Position numbers and translations under genes: made by a program
Shown here: positions 6,401-7,235 of the stretch, piece by piece
Position numbering within the stretch: the first letter of the stretch is position 1
Layout of the letters: the number at the start of each line of letters is the position of its first letter
NCBI GenBank assembly: GCA_034437215.1
Contig: DAOTVC010000096.1
Location: 1 to 7,235 of the forward strand
DNA length: 7,235 bases
DNA from: DAOTVC01 sp034437215
GTDB taxonomy: Bacteria > Chloroflexota > Anaerolineae > B4-G1 > SLSP01
Direction: 5' to 3'
Notes under the pieces: generated by a model
Told to the model about the DNA's origin: nothing
Database searches by the model: none
Seen by the model: only the letters and a program-made list of their open reading frames with translations

Positions 6401-7036
6401 CCGCTCCACCTGGCGCTGCAGGCGGCGCAGCTGAGGCTCGATCTCGCCGATGATGTCCTGCACCCGCTCCAGATTGTGCTGGGTCTCCTCCAACCGCTTG
6501 AGCGCGTCCTCCCGCCGGTTGCGGTAGGGAGCGATGCCGGCGGCCTGCTCGAAGAGAGCCAGACGTTCGGAGGCCCGCAGGGAGAGCACCTGATCGACGA
6601 GCCCCTGCCCGATGGTGAGGTAGGCGTCCCGACCCAATCCCGCCCGGTCGAGGAGGTCGCGGATGTCCATCAGACGGACGCGGCTGCCGTTGAGCATGTA
6701 GTCGGTCTTGCCGTCACGGTAGGTGCGCCGCTCGACGACCACCTCGGCGAAGTCCACGGGGAGCCAGCCGTCGCCGTTGTCGAAGGTCAGGGAGACGCGG
6801 GCCATACCCGAGCGCGCCCGCTTCTTGCTCCCGGCGAAGATCATGTCCTCGCCCACCCGACCGCGCAGGGCCGTAATCCGCTGTTCGCCCAACACCCAAC
6901 GGATGGCGTCGGCGACGTTGCTCTTGCCGCTGCCGTTCGGCCCCACGACGGCGGTAATGCCCGTCGGGAAGACGAGGGTCAGGGGGTCGGCGAAGGATTT
7001 GAAGCCCTGGATGGAGAGTTCTTTGAGTTTCGGCAT
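3419..7036 (-). CDS. smc: Chromosome segregation ATPase SMC
   Basis: Full-length SMC of 1205 residues, typical for the bacterial protein that dimerises into a DNA-embracing ring and, with ScpA and ScpB, organises and separates chromosomes. The N-terminal head has Walker A GPNGSGKSN (32-40, K38) and Q-loop IGQG (Q144). A first coiled coil runs about 170-500; the hinge about 505-670 begins near YAGVRAVL (508) and carries glycine motif GGSVTGG (659-665). The returning coil spans about 670-1020. The C-terminal head has the ABC signature LSGGE (1107-1111), Walker B CVLDE (1132-1136, catalytic E1136), D-loop MLDEANV and the ITHNRGT switch (H1167). Nothing is truncated or missing. The ATG at 7036 follows GGAGG (7041-7045) by 4 nt and gives the canonical start PKLKELSIQGFKSF. 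It has its own promoter, and no scpA, scpB, ftsY or parB is next to it. Confidence 0.98.
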   Translation of the reverse strand: MPKLKELSIQGFKSFADPLTLVFPTGITAVVGPNGSGKSNVADAIRWVLGEQRITALRGRVGEDMIFAGSKKRARSGMARVSLTFDNGDGWLPVDFAEVVVERRTYRDGKTDYMLNGSRVRLMDIRDLLDRAGLGRDAYLTIGQGLVDQVLSLRASERLALFEQAAGIAPYRNRREDALKRLEETQHNLERVQDIIGEIEPQLRRLQRQVERAEQHALLTEELKKLLHTWYGYRWGQILQKLETAHHRVRYRRERAAGQQEQLDAVTGRLGELRREMTGLRGRLAELHRTSSARHAEAERIQRDLAVTRERRRQLQERREEGASRLVPLRSALEAEEQEATALRSAVEEAETELTAVRESLAELEGEYRQIEERRHALLRRQSSAEAQALEQRHRLADRESRLEQLADRREQLVARQAQLEESLETATGRRRRQQSAVEEARRALEEAEAEQARLAAELTGLREAQTAAQEAVEDLRRRLVEKRGEYQEQTARLEALERLHAEGAGLYAGVRAVLQAAERGELQGLPGTFAALIQLPGELDRALEAALGSQLQNVVARRWEDARAAIEWLKQKRAGRATFLPLDNLRPSRPLDVPTMPGILGVAADLVGYDDPSLEPAVSLLLGRTVVAADLEAARALHRQMRGGFQIVTLDGEILRSGGSVTGGQDRRETAAGSLLARERERRELPEQVEALEAELAALGEALERRRSEAQGAEARLRQVEAQLRERERAQQQARRALDRAVSDLERVVQETEWQRKLVEEAQEERARLEEAARRLQTELEELRGRAEETAAGLTEVSAALEALAEDELGGRVSERRTEVALLEQEHRNRQVHLESRERELRRLQQQIRDQEARLVSLAGELEGLGEQVETLGARYEVARAAADGLSAQVPALEEALGVLEKEQAALEKRETEVRRSLREIEQRLSQAEVDARHREDQVQALRREIEEVLEIVVVDLPESLSVQQPLPLAEATVPFPIIHDLPEGLEREIRDLRTQIRRLEPVNTAARGEYDEVAKRHAFLREQSHDLEVAAAHLRQIIAELDEMMETAFRTTFKAIASEFSRVFEMLFNGGTAKLALETADDGEIVGVEITARPPGKRTSGLGMLSGGERSLTAVALLFAVMYISPTPFCVLDEVDAMLDEANVGRFRSMLRNMGKQIQFIVITHNRGTVEVADTIYGVSMGDDGVSQLLSLSLEDLPASEEI

Positions 7037-7054
7037 GCAGCCTCCGTGTCTTTT

Positions 7055-7081
7055 AACCTAGGGAGAGTGTCCCAGCAGGTT
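7055..7081 (-). promoter_or_regulatory. Hairpin at the 5' end of the smc leader
   Basis: On the minus strand AACCT (7077-7081) pairs with AGGTT (7055-7059), and inside it GGGA (7070-7073) pairs with TCCC (7061-7064), leaving a small asymmetric internal loop and a CACTC apex. The start site predicted from the -10 box falls at about 7078, so the mRNA would begin within or next to this stem. A 5'-terminal stem of this kind often slows RNA decay. No T-run follows, so it is not a terminator. Confidence 0.4.
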
Positions 7082-7084
7082 CAC

Positions 7085-7093
7085 ATTATAACA
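7085..7093 (-). promoter_or_regulatory. Extended -10 sigma-70-type promoter for smc
   Basis: The minus strand reads TGTTATAAT, a perfect TATAAT (7085-7090) with the upstream TG of an extended -10 element (7092-7093). No good -35 exists; TTGGTG (7110-7115), at a 19-nt spacing, is the nearest match and merges into the U-tract of the upstream terminator. The extended -10 would compensate. The predicted transcript starts near 7078, giving a leader of about 42 nt before the smc ATG. Confidence 0.7.
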
Positions 7094-7113
7094 CGTCCCC
7101 CTCATCTGCCACC

Positions 7114-7140
7114 AAAAAAGGGCGGCCTAGCGACCGCCCT
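7114..7140 (-). terminator. Rho-independent terminator of the acyltransferase gene
   Basis: On the minus strand AGGGCGG (7134-7140) and CCGCCCT (7119-7125) form a 7-bp GC-rich stem with an 8-nt loop, followed directly by TTTTT (7114-7118). It lies 25 bp past the acyltransferase stop codon and just before the smc promoter, so it separates the two transcription units. Confidence 0.9.
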
Positions 7141-7165
7141 CTAGTAAAGGAGACCGGTCGTCGGC

Positions 7166-7235
7166 TCAGCGATTCCAGACCCGCACGAACATCATCCACT
7201 GCTCCGGATGGCGTGCGATGAGCCCTTCGATCTCC
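7166..7235 (-). CDS. C-terminal end of a lysophospholipid (LpxL/HtrB-like) acyltransferase
   Basis: Only the last 22 codons and a TGA are inside the window; the rest lies beyond the right edge. The tail IEGLIARHPEQWMMFVRVWNR matches the way LpxL/HtrB and phosphatidylinositol-mannoside-type acyltransferases end: an amphipathic IE-xx-I segment, then HPEQW and a final aromatic-basic strand ending in W. In this family the enzyme sits on the inner face of the membrane and transfers a fatty acyl chain to a lipid or glycolipid acceptor. The catalytic HxxxxD motif would be far upstream and is not visible, so the assignment rests on the tail alone. The gene is followed by its own terminator. Confidence 0.6.
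   Translation of the reverse strand, partial: EIEGLIARHPEQWMMFVRVWNR

Noticed and set aside
4232..7144. 970-codon open frame on the plus strand
   Set aside because: Exactly antisense to smc; composition is Leu/Gln/Pro-rich low complexity mirroring the Glu/Leu/Arg coiled-coil codons, with no domain. It is a shadow of a GC-rich gene.

Overview
This is a GC-rich bacterial window in which every convincing gene lies on the minus strand, so transcription runs from high to low coordinates. Codon use, the isolated smc gene, the single-pass PAS histidine kinase and the intergenic style (short-period tandem repeats plus GTAG-headed palindromes) would suit a member of the Chloroflexota (Anaerolineae or a relative). 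No phylogenetic marker was compared, so this is an impression, not an identification.

Reading in the direction of transcription, the right edge (7166-7235) holds the last 22 codons of a probable LpxL/HtrB-like lysophospholipid acyltransferase. It ends at a clean Rho-independent terminator (7114-7140). Immediately beyond is an extended -10 promoter (7085-7093) and a 5'-UTR hairpin (7055-7081) for a complete 1205-residue SMC chromosome-segregation ATPase (3419-7036). All its head motifs and the hinge are intact, and no scpA or scpB is present in the window.

Next comes a roughly 300-bp non-coding stretch (3113-3418) that is unusually dense in palindromes: a REPIN-like pair of inverted REP units, two further hairpins, a pair of interleaved inverted repeats that could form a pseudoknot, and an 8-bp tandem repeat. 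A Shine-Dalgarno/ATG pair for a 14-codon peptide sits among them, with its Shine-Dalgarno inside a hairpin arm.

The left part is a three-gene signalling cassette. It contains a PAS-HisKA-HATPase sensor kinase with one membrane helix and almost no extracytoplasmic part (1979-3112), a membrane-anchored extracytoplasmic protein that looks like a beta domain followed by a glycosidase-type TIM barrel (538-1992, overlapping the kinase by 14 nt), and a NarL/FixJ-type response regulator (1-472, cut by the window edge at the start of its HTH domain). The inferred logic is that the exported barrel protein supplies ligand sensing that the kinase lacks, and the regulator is the output. Pairing a PhoR-like HisKA kinase with a NarL-type regulator is less usual than HisKA with OmpR or HisKA_3 with NarL. 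The cassette and the palindromic spacer are the parts most worth a second look.
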